From Butyrivibrio sp. (GTDB taxonomy: Bacteria > Bacillota > Clostridia > Lachnospirales > Lachnospiraceae): a stretch of 34,439 bases of DNA. Below, piece by piece: positions 15,470 to 23,195 of the stretch; within the stretch, counting starts at the first letter, position 1, and each line of letters starts with the position of its first letter. The stretch spans positions 1 to 34,439 of the forward strand of contig JAILFT010000108.1 in the NCBI GenBank assembly GCA_024697425.1, given 5' to 3'. The notes beneath the pieces are model-generated. The model was not told the origin of the DNA. It made no database searches and saw nothing but the letters and a program-made list of their open reading frames with translations. The translations under genes were made by a program, and so were the position numbers.

Positions 15470-15596
15470 CCGCGTTATGGCAGACGCAAACTCGAAAGCT
15501 TCGCTTTCTCGTTCGCGTAGCTCGCCATATAGAAACATATCTGTCTGCATGCAAGCATGCACAGACACGTTTCTGCATGGCTCTGCCATAACGCGG
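15470..15596 (-). ncRNA. Structured intergenic element C (tRNA-Gln to thioesterase)
   Basis: The minus strand forms a compact three-way junction. The closing stem is a perfect 15-bp pair, CCGCGTTATGGCAGA (15596-15582) with its complement (15484-15470). One arm (15581-15524) is a hairpin of about 25 bp ending in GCATGC-TT-GCATGC, with two G-U pairs and a small bulge. The other (15516-15486) is GCGAAC/GTTTGC plus GAAAGC/GCTTTC separated by a GA/GA internal loop. Linkers are 0, 7 and 1 nt. The element directly follows the U-tract of the tRNA-Gln terminator. Copy 2 of the 43-nt repeat forms half of the long arm. Function unknown; a dispersed repeat and a cis-acting RNA are both possible. Confidence 0.6.
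15545..15587 (-). repeat. 43-nt direct repeat, copy 2
   Basis: Matches copy 1 (15421-15463) except for one T/C difference, with a 124-nt period. It supplies one strand of the long arm and part of the closing stem of element C. Confidence 0.9.
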
Positions 15597-15632
15597 AAAA
15601 AAAGAAGCGAGATTGGATATCCAATCTCGCTT
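15597..15632 (-). terminator. Terminator of tRNA-Gln
   Basis: A perfect 28-nt palindrome at 15605-15632, read as AAGCGAGATTGGAT and its complement, is followed on the minus strand by CTTTTTTT. It starts 5 nt after the tRNA 3' end. The hairpin is unusually regular and GC-poor in the middle. Confidence 0.9.
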
Positions 15633-15637
15633 AAAAG

Positions 15638-15710
15638 CTGGGCTAGTAGGATTCGAACCTACGTAATGACGGAGTCAGAGTCCGTTGCCTTACCGCTTGG
15701 CGATAGCCCA
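15638..15710 (-). tRNA. tRNA-Gln (anticodon CUG)
   Basis: A 73-nt cloverleaf on the minus strand: acceptor TGGGCTA/TAGCCCA with discriminator G, D-arm sequence CGCCAAGCGGTAAGGC, anticodon stem ACGGA/TCCGT with loop CTCTGAC (anticodon CTG, reading CAG), and T-arm GTAGGTTCGAATCCTAC. CCA is not encoded. It is a single-gene transcription unit with its own promoter and terminator. Confidence 0.96.
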
Positions 15711-15723
15711 CCGACAAGATTGT

Positions 15724-15752
15724 ATTATACGTAATGTTTTTATTAATTGCAA
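15724..15752 (-). promoter_or_regulatory. Sigma-A promoter of tRNA-Gln
   Basis: Minus-strand TTGCAA (15752-15747), 17-nt spacer, consensus TATAAT (15729-15724), 13 nt before the mature tRNA. This is the best promoter in the window. Confidence 0.88.
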
Positions 15753-15770
15753 GTACTTTTTCAAAATTTT

Positions 15771-15815
15771 TATAAAAAATAAATCCACTCTCAAACCGGT
15801 ATGGTCTGAGAGTGG
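15771..15815 (-). terminator. Terminator of glutamine synthetase
   Basis: CCACTCTCA/TGAGAGTGG (15815-15785) with extra ACC/GGT pairing in the loop, followed on the minus strand by ATTTATTTTTTAT. It lies 16 nt after the glnN stop and just upstream of the tRNA promoter. Confidence 0.85.
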
Positions 15816-15831
15816 GAAAAATCGCTTAAAA

Positions 15832-17943
15832 TCAGCCTTCGAAGAGGAGATCTGCGTATGTGGGGAAAGGCCAGTCTTTTTTATCAACCAGCATTTCCAG
15901 CTTGTCTGCAGGAGCTCTTAAAGCATCCATAGCAGGTCTTACGCTGTCTTTGTAGAAGTAAGCAAGCTTTCTGGCATCGGTGATCTTCCTTGCCTTGTTC
16001 TCCTTCTCCTTGAGGACATCAAGAGCCTTCTTCATCTTGGTGAGCTCTCCCGTGATTTCCTTGAGCTCGTCAAGAAGGGCAGACTCATCAGCGCCTGCTG
16101 CCTTTACCTCATTCACATCCTTGGCAAGTCTTCCTGCATACTTCATAACTGCAGGGATGATCTGCTTGGATGCCATGTCGATCATGGTAAGAGCCTCGAT
16201 ATTGATGGTCTTGGCATAGTTCTCGAATATGATCTCTTTTCTGGATTCCAGCTCAGTCTTGGTATATACGCCGAAATCTGAGAAAAGCTTAACTGCTTTC
16301 TTGGTTGTAAGGGTATCCGCAGCCTCGATGGTGGACTTGATGTTGGGAAGTCCCCTTCTCTCAGCTTCCTTAAGCCATGCATCGGAATAACCGTCTCCGT
16401 TGAAGATGATCCTCTGATGCCTGGTGAGATACTCCTTCATAAGGTCGTGAACAGCTACGTCAAAGTCCTCTGCCTTCTCAAGAATATCGGCAGCCTCACA
16501 GAAAGCTTCTGCCACAATGGTGTTAAGTGTGGTGTTGGAGCTTGCCATGGAATCTGAGGAACCAACCATTCTGAACTCGAACTTGTTTCCGGTGAAAGCA
16601 AAGGGTGATGTTCTGTTTCTGTCTGTAGCATCCTTCTCAAACTGAGGAAGTGTTGATACGCCGGTCTTGAGTTTGCCGCCGCGCTTACTGGATTTGGCAA
16701 CACCGGTCTCGATAAGCTGTCTTACAACGTCCTCAAGCTGTTCTCCAAGGAATACGGAGATAACTGCGGGAGGAGCCTCGTTGGCGCCAAGTCTGTGGTC
16801 ATTTCCTACATCTGCAGCACTCTGTCTAAGAAGATCTGCATGAGTATCAACAGCTTTTAAAATGCATGCGAGAATAAACAGGAACTGAACGTTCTTGTTG
16901 GGTGTATCGCCGGGATCAAGAAGATTAACCCCGTCATCTGTGCAAAGAGACCAGTTGTCATGCTTACCTGAGCCGTTAACACCGGCAAAGGGCTTCTCAT
17001 GGAGCAGGCATCTCATATGATGATGCTCTGCCACTCTCTTCATGGTCTCCATAATGATCTGGTTGTGGTCTACCGCAATGTTGGCTGTCTCATAGATGGG
17101 AGCCAGCTCGTGCTGTCCCGGAGCAACCTCATTGTGCTGTGTCTTGTCAGGAACACCGAGTTTCCAAAGTTCCCTGTTAAGGTCCTTCATGTACTCTCCG
17201 ACTCTCTCACGGATAACGCCGAAGTAGTGATCCTCCATCTCCTGACCTTTAGGAGGCATTGCTCCGAAAAGTGTCCTTCCGGTAAAGATAAGGTCCTCTC
17301 TCTTCATGGACTTGTCCCAGTCAACCAGGAAGTATTCCTGCTCTGGACCTACGGATACATTGACCTTTGTGGCTCTGTCGTTGCCGAAGAGCTTAACAAT
17401 CCTGAGAGCCTGCTTGTTTACAGCCTCCATGGATCTTAAAAGAGGTGTCTTCTTATCAAGAGCCTCTCCTGTGTATGAACAGAAAGCAGTGGGTATGCAA
17501 AGAGTAACGCCCGCTCCGGACTCCTTCAAAAAAGCAGGGGAAGTAATATCCCAGGTTGTATAACCTCTTGCCTCAAAGGTTGCACGAAGTCCGCCTGAAG
17601 GGAAGGATGACGCATCCGGTTCTCCCTTTATCAGCTCTTTTCCCGAGAAGGAAGTGATCATCTTGCCGTCCTTGTCAGCACTTGCCACAAAAGAGTCGTG
17701 CTTCTCGGCTGTAATACCTGTGAGAGGCTGGAACCAGTGAGTGTAATGGGTCGCCCCATTCTCCATAGCCCATTCCTTCATGGCGTTAGCCACAACATCA
17801 GCGGACTCCTTGGAGAGCTCACCTCCGTTGTCGATCACATTTACAACCTCTTTGTAGACGTTCTTGGGAAGACGCTCTCTCATCTTGGAAATGGTAAAGA
17901 CGTTCTGCCCGAAGATCTCCTCAATATTTACCTTGTCACTCAT
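15832..17943 (-). CDS. glnN: Glutamine synthetase type III
   Basis: 703 residues, the size of GSIII (about 700-730), far longer than GSI or GSII. GSIII hallmarks include the N-terminal [17 protein letters not shown] block (69-85) and [19 protein letters not shown], followed by catalytic segments VGPEQEYFL (Glu residues for metal), [27 protein letters not shown] (glutamate and ATP binding) and [15 protein letters not shown]. It makes glutamine from glutamate, ammonia and ATP in the cytoplasm, as a dodecamer in characterised relatives. AAAGGG precedes the ATG by about 8 nt. It is monocistronic, ended by its own terminator. No clear promoter is seen in the 79-nt upstream gap (best TTCAAG/TACACT). 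The adjacent tRNA-Gln is a curious but probably chance neighbour. Confidence 0.96.
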   Translation of the reverse strand: MSDKVNIEEIFGQNVFTISKMRERLPKNVYKEVVNVIDNGGELSKESADVVANAMKEWAMENGATHYTHWFQPLTGITAEKHDSFVASADKDGKMITSFSGKELIKGEPDASSFPSGGLRATFEARGYTTWDITSPAFLKESGAGVTLCIPTAFCSYTGEALDKKTPLLRSMEAVNKQALRIVKLFGNDRATKVNVSVGPEQEYFLVDWDKSMKREDLIFTGRTLFGAMPPKGQEMEDHYFGVIRERVGEYMKDLNRELWKLGVPDKTQHNEVAPGQHELAPIYETANIAVDHNQIIMETMKRVAEHHHMRCLLHEKPFAGVNGSGKHDNWSLCTDDGVNLLDPGDTPNKNVQFLFILACILKAVDTHADLLRQSAADVGNDHRLGANEAPPAVISVFLGEQLEDVVRQLIETGVAKSSKRGGKLKTGVSTLPQFEKDATDRNRTSPFAFTGNKFEFRMVGSSDSMASSNTTLNTIVAEAFCEAADILEKAEDFDVAVHDLMKEYLTRHQRIIFNGDGYSDAWLKEAERRGLPNIKSTIEAADTLTTKKAVKLFSDFGVYTKTELESRKEIIFENYAKTINIEALTMIDMASKQIIPAVMKYAGRLAKDVNEVKAAGADESALLDELKEITGELTKMKKALDVLKEKENKARKITDARKLAYFYKDSVRPAMDALRAPADKLEMLVDKKDWPFPTYADLLFEG

Positions 17944-18022
17944 GAATGTACCCTTTCTGCCACTTTAATCCTAAATTTGTTCTATAGTGTACATCATTCA
18001 CAAAAAAACTTGAAGTATTTTT

Positions 18023-19255
18023 TTATGATTTTTCTGTGCTCACACGCAGAATATCGTACATTCCCGCAGGTTCCGAAAGGTCGAGATAGATTATCTGCTT
18101 GGAGTGAGGGCAGGAATCAACAGCATTTCCTTCTTCGTCATACATGCCGTTGACCTTGACTTTAACATCAGTTCCGTCAGGCTTCATGATCTCAATCTCG
18201 TCCCCGACACTGAACTTGTTCCTCTGCTCTATCCTTGCAAATCCCCTCTCATCCACATCGTAAACGATGCCCAGGTAGATATATTCGTTGATATAAGTGT
18301 TATTATCGTAGATCTGCGCCTCTTCGCTGGGCTTACCGAAGTAGAAGCCCGTGGTGAACTGGCGGTAGGTACATCTTGCAATCTGATCCAGGTACCAGGG
18401 CATGTTCTGCCTGTACTTCTCCTCAGATTCAAAGTAGTCGTCGATGGCCTTTCTGTAGGTTCTTGCCACAGTTGCTACATACAGAGCAGTCTTCATTCTG
18501 CCCTCTATCTTGCAGCTGTCAACGCCGGCATCCACCAGCTCCGGAATGTGCTCTATCATGCACAGATCCTTGGAGTTGAAAATATAGGTTCCCCTGTCGT
18601 TCTCATAGACAGGAAGGTATTCACCGGGTCTTTTCTCCTCAACCACAGCATATTTCCACCTGCAGGGATGAGTGCAGGCGCCGTGATTGGCATCCCTTCC
18701 GGTAAAGTAGTTGGACAAAAGACATCTTCCGGAATAGGAAATGCACATGGCTCCGTGAATGAAGCACTCCATCTCAAGGTCCTCAGGGATTTTCTCCTTG
18801 ATTTCCCTGATCTCGTTCATGGAAAGCTCTCTTGCGGCAACAACTCTTTTGGCGCCGAGATCGTGCCAGAAGTTGTAGGTCTCATAGTTGGTGTTATTGG
18901 CCTGAGTGGACACATGGATGTCGATCTCAGGGCAGATCCTTCTTGCCTTCATGAAAATTCCGGGATCTGCGATGATCAGAGCATCGGGTTTCAGCTCTTT
19001 TAACTCATGAAGATAAGTCTCCACGCCGTCAAGATCGTAGTTGTGCGCCAGAATGTTCACGGTCACATGAACCTTCACTCCGTGCTCATGGGCAAAAGAA
19101 ATACCTTCTTTCATTTCCTCTTTGGAGAAATTCTTGGCCTTTGCGCGAAGGCCGAAGGCATCGCCTCCGATGTACACTGCATCTGCGCCAAATATTACCG
19201 CGGTCTTAAGTACCTCAAGACTGCTGGCAGGTATAAGTAATTCAGGTTTTTTCAT
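18023..19255 (-). CDS. U32 family peptidase-like protein (TrhP/YrrO-like tRNA hydroxylation)
   Basis: 410 residues from ATG 19255 (GAGG 8 nt upstream; typical family start MKKPELLIPASSLEVLK). The ORF-track GTG start adds nine residues. The U32 signature MECFIHGAMCISYSGRCLLSNY carries the conserved Cys residues, and a further ACTHPCRW supplies two more for the expected iron-sulfur site. A C-terminal barrel-like domain (about 325-405) is present. In B. subtilis the YrrN/YrrO (TrhP) proteins are needed for 5-hydroxyuridine at tRNA position 34. The neighbouring trmR-like gene, whose product methylates that base, supports this reading over proteolysis. It is the last gene of the operon, with no clear terminator. 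Confidence 0.87.
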   Translation of the reverse strand: MKKPELLIPASSLEVLKTAVIFGADAVYIGGDAFGLRAKAKNFSKEEMKEGISFAHEHGVKVHVTVNILAHNYDLDGVETYLHELKELKPDALIIADPGIFMKARRICPEIDIHVSTQANNTNYETYNFWHDLGAKRVVAARELSMNEIREIKEKIPEDLEMECFIHGAMCISYSGRCLLSNYFTGRDANHGACTHPCRWKYAVVEEKRPGEYLPVYENDRGTYIFNSKDLCMIEHIPELVDAGVDSCKIEGRMKTALYVATVARTYRKAIDDYFESEEKYRQNMPWYLDQIARCTYRQFTTGFYFGKPSEEAQIYDNNTYINEYIYLGIVYDVDERGFARIEQRNKFSVGDEIEIMKPDGTDVKVKVNGMYDEEGNAVDSCPHSKQIIYLDLSEPAGMYDILRVSTEKS

Positions 19256-19310
19256 TTCGTACCTCGATATATCATCTTCCACGCCTTCATCAACAGGTGA
19301 CTTGGGCTGT

Positions 19311-19952
19311 TTACAGTTTCACTGACAGGGTCATTCCGTCTCCCACCGTAAGGATCACAGTGTTCAAAGCCTCGTTGTGCTTGAGCTCATAGAGGTATTC
19401 CCTCATCCTTGCATGGATGGTCCTGTCACGCCTTGTTACGGCAAACCTTGATTCCATCACGTCTCCATCCTGGAGCACGTTGTCGGAAACCAGAAGGCCG
19501 CCTTTATTCAGGATGCGAAGACAATCCGGCAGGAAATTGATGTACTGCCCCTTGGCCGCATCCATAAAAATAAAATCATACCCCGGTGAAAGGCTCTTTA
19601 AAATATCCAGCGCATCCCCCTCCAGAAGTGTGATTTTATGGTCGGTGTCGTATTTGGCGAAATTCTCTCTGGCAACAGGGATCCTTTTCTCATACTTCTC
19701 GATGGTGGTGATCTTCGTCTCAGGGCTGCTGTACCTTGCCATCAAAAGAGCCGAGAACCCAACTGCGCATCCAACCTCAAGAATATTTACAGGCCTGTGC
19801 TGTGCCATTAAAAACTTAAGAAGTGCCTGAGTATCCTTGCGGATTATAGGCACTTCGTCTGCTAACGCTACTCTCTCAAGCTCATCCAGGAACGCGTCGT
19901 TCCCGGGATCCAGAGAGTTTATAAATGATATGATTCTTTCCTGTTCAACCAC
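19311..19952 (-). CDS. trmR: tRNA 5-hydroxyuridine O-methyltransferase (TrmR/YrrM-like)
   Basis: 213 residues from GTG 19952, which has GGAGAGGA 8 nt upstream and overlaps the preceding stop (GTGGTTGA), a typical coupling arrangement. The ORF-track ATG at 19979 is a weaker alternative. It is a class I SAM methyltransferase: ILEVGCAVGFSALLMA (motif I), TTIEKYEKRI (motif II), EGDALDIL, DFIFMDAAKGQY (metal and SAM binding), GGLLVSDNVLQDG. The family is the catechol-O-methyltransferase-like group containing B. subtilis TrmR, which converts ho5U34 to mo5U34. Pairing with the U32 gene makes this more likely than a small-molecule methyltransferase. Confidence 0.85.
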   Translation of the reverse strand: MVEQERIISFINSLDPGNDAFLDELERVALADEVPIIRKDTQALLKFLMAQHRPVNILEVGCAVGFSALLMARYSSPETKITTIEKYEKRIPVARENFAKYDTDHKITLLEGDALDILKSLSPGYDFIFMDAAKGQYINFLPDCLRILNKGGLLVSDNVLQDGDVMESRFAVTRRDRTIHARMREYLYELKHNEALNTVILTVGDGMTLSVKL

Positions 19953-20364
19953 CGCTTGAGTCCTCTCCGGATTCGGCATCGGATCCGCCTTCCTCCGTCT
20001 CTGAGCCTCCGGACATGATGGCCAGCATCTCGTCCGGTGTCATTGCTGTGCTAAGTTCATAGGTTCCGGGCTTCTCCTTGCCGTGATACTCGGAAAATCT
20101 CTCCTGGAGCCTGAACAGTGTCCTGTCGGTTATAAGACCGACGCTGGAGAGGTTGTCGGCTATTGTTGAAACCGAATCTCCCTGCCCCACCTTAAAGGTA
20201 ACGGTTCTGCCGGTGCCGGAAGAAACCGCAGTCTGGTTAAAAATATGGTAACCGTAATTGTAGGCAAGCTTTGAATACCTCATTATCAGCATCACGACGA
20301 TGATGACAAAGACTATCTTGACTGTGGCATCCAAAAGCCCAAGCCCAAACTTCCTAAGATTCAT
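19945..20364 (-). CDS. Truncated MltG/YceG-like membrane protein
   Basis: 139 residues. A membrane helix (about 13-30) is followed by TVTFKVGQGDSVSTIADNLSSVGLITDRTLFRLQ (about 53-87) and KEKPGTYELSTAMTPDEMLAIMSGG, the LysM-like N-terminal part of MltG. It then ends in a Ser/Glu/Gly-rich tail instead of the lytic transglycosylase domain of a full MltG (over 300 residues), so the catalytic Glu region is absent. The frame is intact and the Shine-Dalgarno is good (GGGGAG). The locus is where B. subtilis has full-length yrrL. It may bind glycan or act as a regulator; enzymatic activity is unlikely. Confidence 0.8.
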   Translation of the reverse strand: MNLRKFGLGLLDATVKIVFVIIVVMLIMRYSKLAYNYGYHIFNQTAVSSGTGRTVTFKVGQGDSVSTIADNLSSVGLITDRTLFRLQERFSEYHGKEKPGTYELSTAMTPDEMLAIMSGGSETEEGGSDAESGEDSSGG

Positions 20365-20386
20365 AATATTTTCTCCCCAAAAGACA

Positions 20387-22066
20387 TCAGTAGGTGGTGT
20401 CCATTATTATAGGCATGATCATGGGCCTTCTCTTTGTCTTTTTCCAGATGTAATCACTTAAGTCATCCTTGACTATGTTCTTGAGTCTGGTCCAATCGGT
20501 AATGCCCTTATCCAGTGCTTCCGTAACATCATCCAGCACCAGATCCGTTGCGTCGTCAATGAGCTTATCCGACTCTCTGACATACACGAATCCTCTTGAA
20601 ACAATGCTGGGACCGGAAACCAGCTGATGTGTGTCCTTGTCGATTCCGAACACAACTATTACTATACCATCTTCTGCAAGATGCTGTCTGTCCCTTAAAA
20701 CCACATTTCCAACATCTCCGACGCCAAGGCCGTCCACAAGGATAGCTCCCACGGGAACCTTGCCTGTTACTTCCGCAGAATTGTCATCTACGGAAAGGAC
20801 CTCGCCGGAGTGAAGGATAAATACGTTCTCCTTGGGTATTCCAAGGTCTCTTGCGATCCTGCTCTGGGCGATGAGGTGTCTGTACTCACCGTGAACGGGA
20901 ACTGCATACTTGGGCTTAACCAGTGTATAGATAAGCTTGATATCCTCCTGACAGGCGTGGCCTGATACGTGTACATCCTGGAAGATAACGTCAGCGCCCT
21001 TCATCTGAAGCTCGTTGATGATGTTTGTAACCGCCTTCTCGTTGCCGGGAATCGGGTGGGACGAAAAGATAACAGTATCTCCGGCACTGATCTTGATCTT
21101 CTTGTGCTGTCCGTTGGCCATTCTGCTGAGGGCAGCCATACTCTCGCCCTGGCTTCCCGTGGTGATGATAACGGTCTTGTTGTCAGGGTAGTTCTTGATC
21201 TGATCTATGTCCACAAGAGTGTTTTCAGGGATCCGAATACACTCAAGCTTCTGAGCAATGTCAATTATGCTGACCATGCTGCGGCCTTCCACAACAACCT
21301 TTCTGCCGCATTTGTGAGCAATGTTGATGATCTGCTGAACACGGTCAACGTTGGAGGCAAAAGTAGCCACGATGATACGGGAGTTCTGATGCTCCTCAAA
21401 GAGGAAATCCAGAGCCCTTCCAACGGTTCTCTCGGAAGCTGTAAAACCGGGTCTCTCTGCGTTTGTGGAGTCGCACATAAGGGCAAGAACACCCTTCTTG
21501 CCAATCTCAGCAAAACGCTGAAGGTCTATGGGGTCACCGAATACAGGTGTGTAGTCAACCTTAAAGTCTCCTGTGTGGACCACTGTTCCTGCCGGTGAAT
21601 AAATAGCAAGAGCGGCAGCATCAACGATGGAGTGGTTGGTTCTGATAAACTCCACTCTGAACTGTCCAAGGTTTATGGACTGGCCGAACTTTACCACCTT
21701 TCTCCTTGTCTTTTTCAGGAGATTGTGTTCCTCCAGCTTGTGCTCGATGATGCCCATGGTAAGGCGGGTAGCGTAAACCGGAACGTTCAGCTCATGAAGA
21801 ACATAAGGCAGCGCGCCGATATGGTCCTCGTGTCCGTGGGTGATGACAAAGCCTTTTACCTTGTCGATATTTTCCTGTAAATATGTGATGTCCGGGATTA
21901 CAAGATCGATTCCCAGCATGTCATCATCGGGAAAAGACAGACCGCAGTCCACCACAATAATACTGTCTTCATACCTGAAGGCAGTGATGTTCATTCCAAT
22001 CTGCTCAAGACCTCCCAAAGGGATGATCTGCAGCTTGGATCCGTTTTCATTTTTCTTTTTATTCAA
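20387..22066 (-). CDS. rnj: Ribonuclease J
   Basis: 559 residues, a beta-CASP metallo-beta-lactamase ribonuclease. Metal motif HGHEDH at 77-82, further ligands in TNHSIVDAAAL and HTGDFKVDY, CDSTNAERPG, the beta-CASP region RIIVATFASNVDRVQQI, and HVSGHACQEDIK near 370-380. The C-terminal domain carries the usual oligomerisation region. RNase J has endonuclease and 5'-3' exonuclease activity in mRNA decay and rRNA maturation. The start is TTG with GGAGGAAGG directly upstream; no ATG is available before the first motif. Its insertion between DUF1292 and the mltG-like gene differs from the B. subtilis order. Confidence 0.96.
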   Translation of the reverse strand: MNKKKNENGSKLQIIPLGGLEQIGMNITAFRYEDSIIVVDCGLSFPDDDMLGIDLVIPDITYLQENIDKVKGFVITHGHEDHIGALPYVLHELNVPVYATRLTMGIIEHKLEEHNLLKKTRRKVVKFGQSINLGQFRVEFIRTNHSIVDAAALAIYSPAGTVVHTGDFKVDYTPVFGDPIDLQRFAEIGKKGVLALMCDSTNAERPGFTASERTVGRALDFLFEEHQNSRIIVATFASNVDRVQQIINIAHKCGRKVVVEGRSMVSIIDIAQKLECIRIPENTLVDIDQIKNYPDNKTVIITTGSQGESMAALSRMANGQHKKIKISAGDTVIFSSHPIPGNEKAVTNIINELQMKGADVIFQDVHVSGHACQEDIKLIYTLVKPKYAVPVHGEYRHLIAQSRIARDLGIPKENVFILHSGEVLSVDDNSAEVTGKVPVGAILVDGLGVGDVGNVVLRDRQHLAEDGIVIVVFGIDKDTHQLVSGPSIVSRGFVYVRESDKLIDDATDLVLDDVTEALDKGITDWTRLKNIVKDDLSDYIWKKTKRRPMIMPIIMDTTY

Positions 22067-22125
22067 ATTCCTTCCTCCATTTTATTTTGCGAAGGACGCA
22101 GAAAAAGATACTAACCAGTTGCCCG

Positions 22126-22398
22126 TTAGATATCCAGATCTACGCCGTCCTCGGAGAGCAGCTTACGAAATACACCTGCAACAGCTTCAAGCTCCAGGTC
22201 ATCGTCCACAATAGTGTAAACCGCCTCTTCATCTTTAATATCGGAGTCATCGCGCAAAATCAGCGCTTCTCCGTCACCATCTTCTTCATCTGTGACCAGA
22301 AGATAAGTCTTAGCTCCGATCACAGTCTGCTCAAGGCAATAAAATTCTACCGGCTCTTCTCCGTCCGGACTGAAAATAATCTTTTCCAAATTGTTCAC
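22126..22398 (-). CDS. DUF1292 family protein (YrzB-like)
   Basis: 90 residues, acidic. EKIIFSPDGEEPVEFYCLEQTVIGAKTYLLVTDEEDGDGEALILRDD is the typical DUF1292 pattern of a beta-rich small protein between ruvX and the following gene in Firmicutes. No biochemical function is established. The start is GTG, 4 nt after the ruvX stop, with only a weak ribosome site, implying translational coupling. Confidence 0.9.
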   Translation of the reverse strand: MNNLEKIIFSPDGEEPVEFYCLEQTVIGAKTYLLVTDEEDGDGEALILRDDSDIKDEEAVYTIVDDDLELEAVAGVFRKLLSEDGVDLDI

Positions 22399-22402
22399 CC
22401 GA

Positions 22403-22822
22403 TCACTTCTTGTTGTCCAGATAATCCTGGAGGATTATCTGAGCGGCTATCATATCTACGTACTCTTTTCTCTCGCGGCCTTTAATTCCGACTTCATCCA
22501 TTATGGCATCAGCCTCAACCGTAGTGAGACGCTCATCCAGCATCTCCACGGGAATTCCCGTTCTTCTCTCTATCTTATCCTTGAATTCAAGACATAGTTT
22601 TGAGCGCTCAGAGGGGGATTCATCCATATGTACGGGGAGACCCAAAACGATCTTCTCAACCCCGTATTCCTGAATGAGTTCCTCAATGCGCGCCAGTGTC
22701 TTTCTGAGTTTATTCTCTTCTTTTCTGCGGATTATCTCTTTCGCCTGGGCTGTCAGCAAAAGCTCATCGCTTATGGCAACTCCGACAGTCCTGGATCCGT
22801 AGTCAAGTCCCATGATCCGCAT
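22403..22822 (-). CDS. ruvX: RuvX/YqgF RNase H-fold nuclease
   Basis: 139 residues, standard length. Motifs MRIMGLDYGSRTVGVAISD (Asp7), IVLGLPVHMDES, ERLTTVEA and VDMIAAQIILQDYL carry the acidic residues of the RNase H-like active site. Family members process the 5' end of pre-16S rRNA and have been called Holliday junction resolvases. It starts 4 nt after the ireB stop. Confidence 0.95.
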   Translation of the reverse strand: MRIMGLDYGSRTVGVAISDELLLTAQAKEIIRRKEENKLRKTLARIEELIQEYGVEKIVLGLPVHMDESPSERSKLCLEFKDKIERRTGIPVEMLDERLTTVEADAIMDEVGIKGRERKEYVDMIAAQIILQDYLDNKK

Positions 22823-22826
22823 AGGA

Positions 22827-23102
22827 TTACCTGCGTTCCCAGTTGTTGCTCTTGATATACTCTGTGAGCATCTCCTCTACAAGTTCGTCTCTTTCAACCT
22901 TCATGATAAGGCTTCTTGCGCCCTTGTGGCTTGTGATGTAGGTGGGATCCCCGGACATGATGTAGCCGACAATCTGGTTTACCGGATTATAGCCCTTCTC
23001 AAGAAGCGCATCGTAAACAACAGAAAGTACTTTCTTAACACCGGTCTCAGGTTCAACCTCAACCTTGAAAAATTGGGTATTTCCTAAATCCTGATCTGCC
23101 AT
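22827..23102 (-). CDS. ireB: IreB-family regulatory phosphoprotein
   Basis: 91 residues from ATG 23102 with GGAGA about 9 nt upstream; the ORF-track TTG start is too far out. The core [35 protein letters not shown], then [14 protein letters not shown], is the UPF0297/IreB fold. In Enterococcus faecalis IreB is phosphorylated on N-terminal Thr residues by the PASTA kinase IreK and affects cephalosporin resistance. Thr9 here (DLGNTQFF) lies at the equivalent place. It is the first gene of the operon through rnj and trmR. Confidence 0.95.
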   Translation of the reverse strand: MADQDLGNTQFFKVEVEPETGVKKVLSVVYDALLEKGYNPVNQIVGYIMSGDPTYITSHKGARSLIMKVERDELVEEMLTEYIKSNNWERR

Positions 23103-23135
23103 CCTAGCTGTCTCCAATCGTGATATATTTAATTA

Positions 23136-23164
23136 ATTTTACACCACTAAAGTTAAATAAGCAA
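23136..23164 (-). promoter_or_regulatory. Sigma-A-like promoter of the ireB-ruvX-rnj operon
   Basis: Minus-strand TTGCTT (23164-23159), 17-nt spacer, TAAAAT (23141-23136), about 34 nt before the ireB start. A perfect 14-nt palindrome TACAGGCGCCTGTA (23178-23191) lies just upstream, after the mtaB stop, with no U-tract. Confidence 0.65.
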
Positions 23165-23195
23165 CGCTCCCGCCCCATACAGGCGCCTGTAATCA

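Noticed and set aside
15421-15587. Possible CRISPR array from repeated 43-mers
   Set aside because: There are only two copies, the intervening sequence folds with the repeat, and no cas genes are nearby.
15410-15589. 60-residue N-terminal extension of the thioesterase, and the 15396-15578 and 15453-15734 ORFs
   Set aside because: These translate the 43-nt repeats and element C. The thioesterase fold begins at the ATG at 15409, which has a ribosome site.
18104-19003. 299-codon plus-strand ORF opposite the U32 gene
   Set aside because: Antisense shadow of a gene with full family signature; the frame shows no motif.
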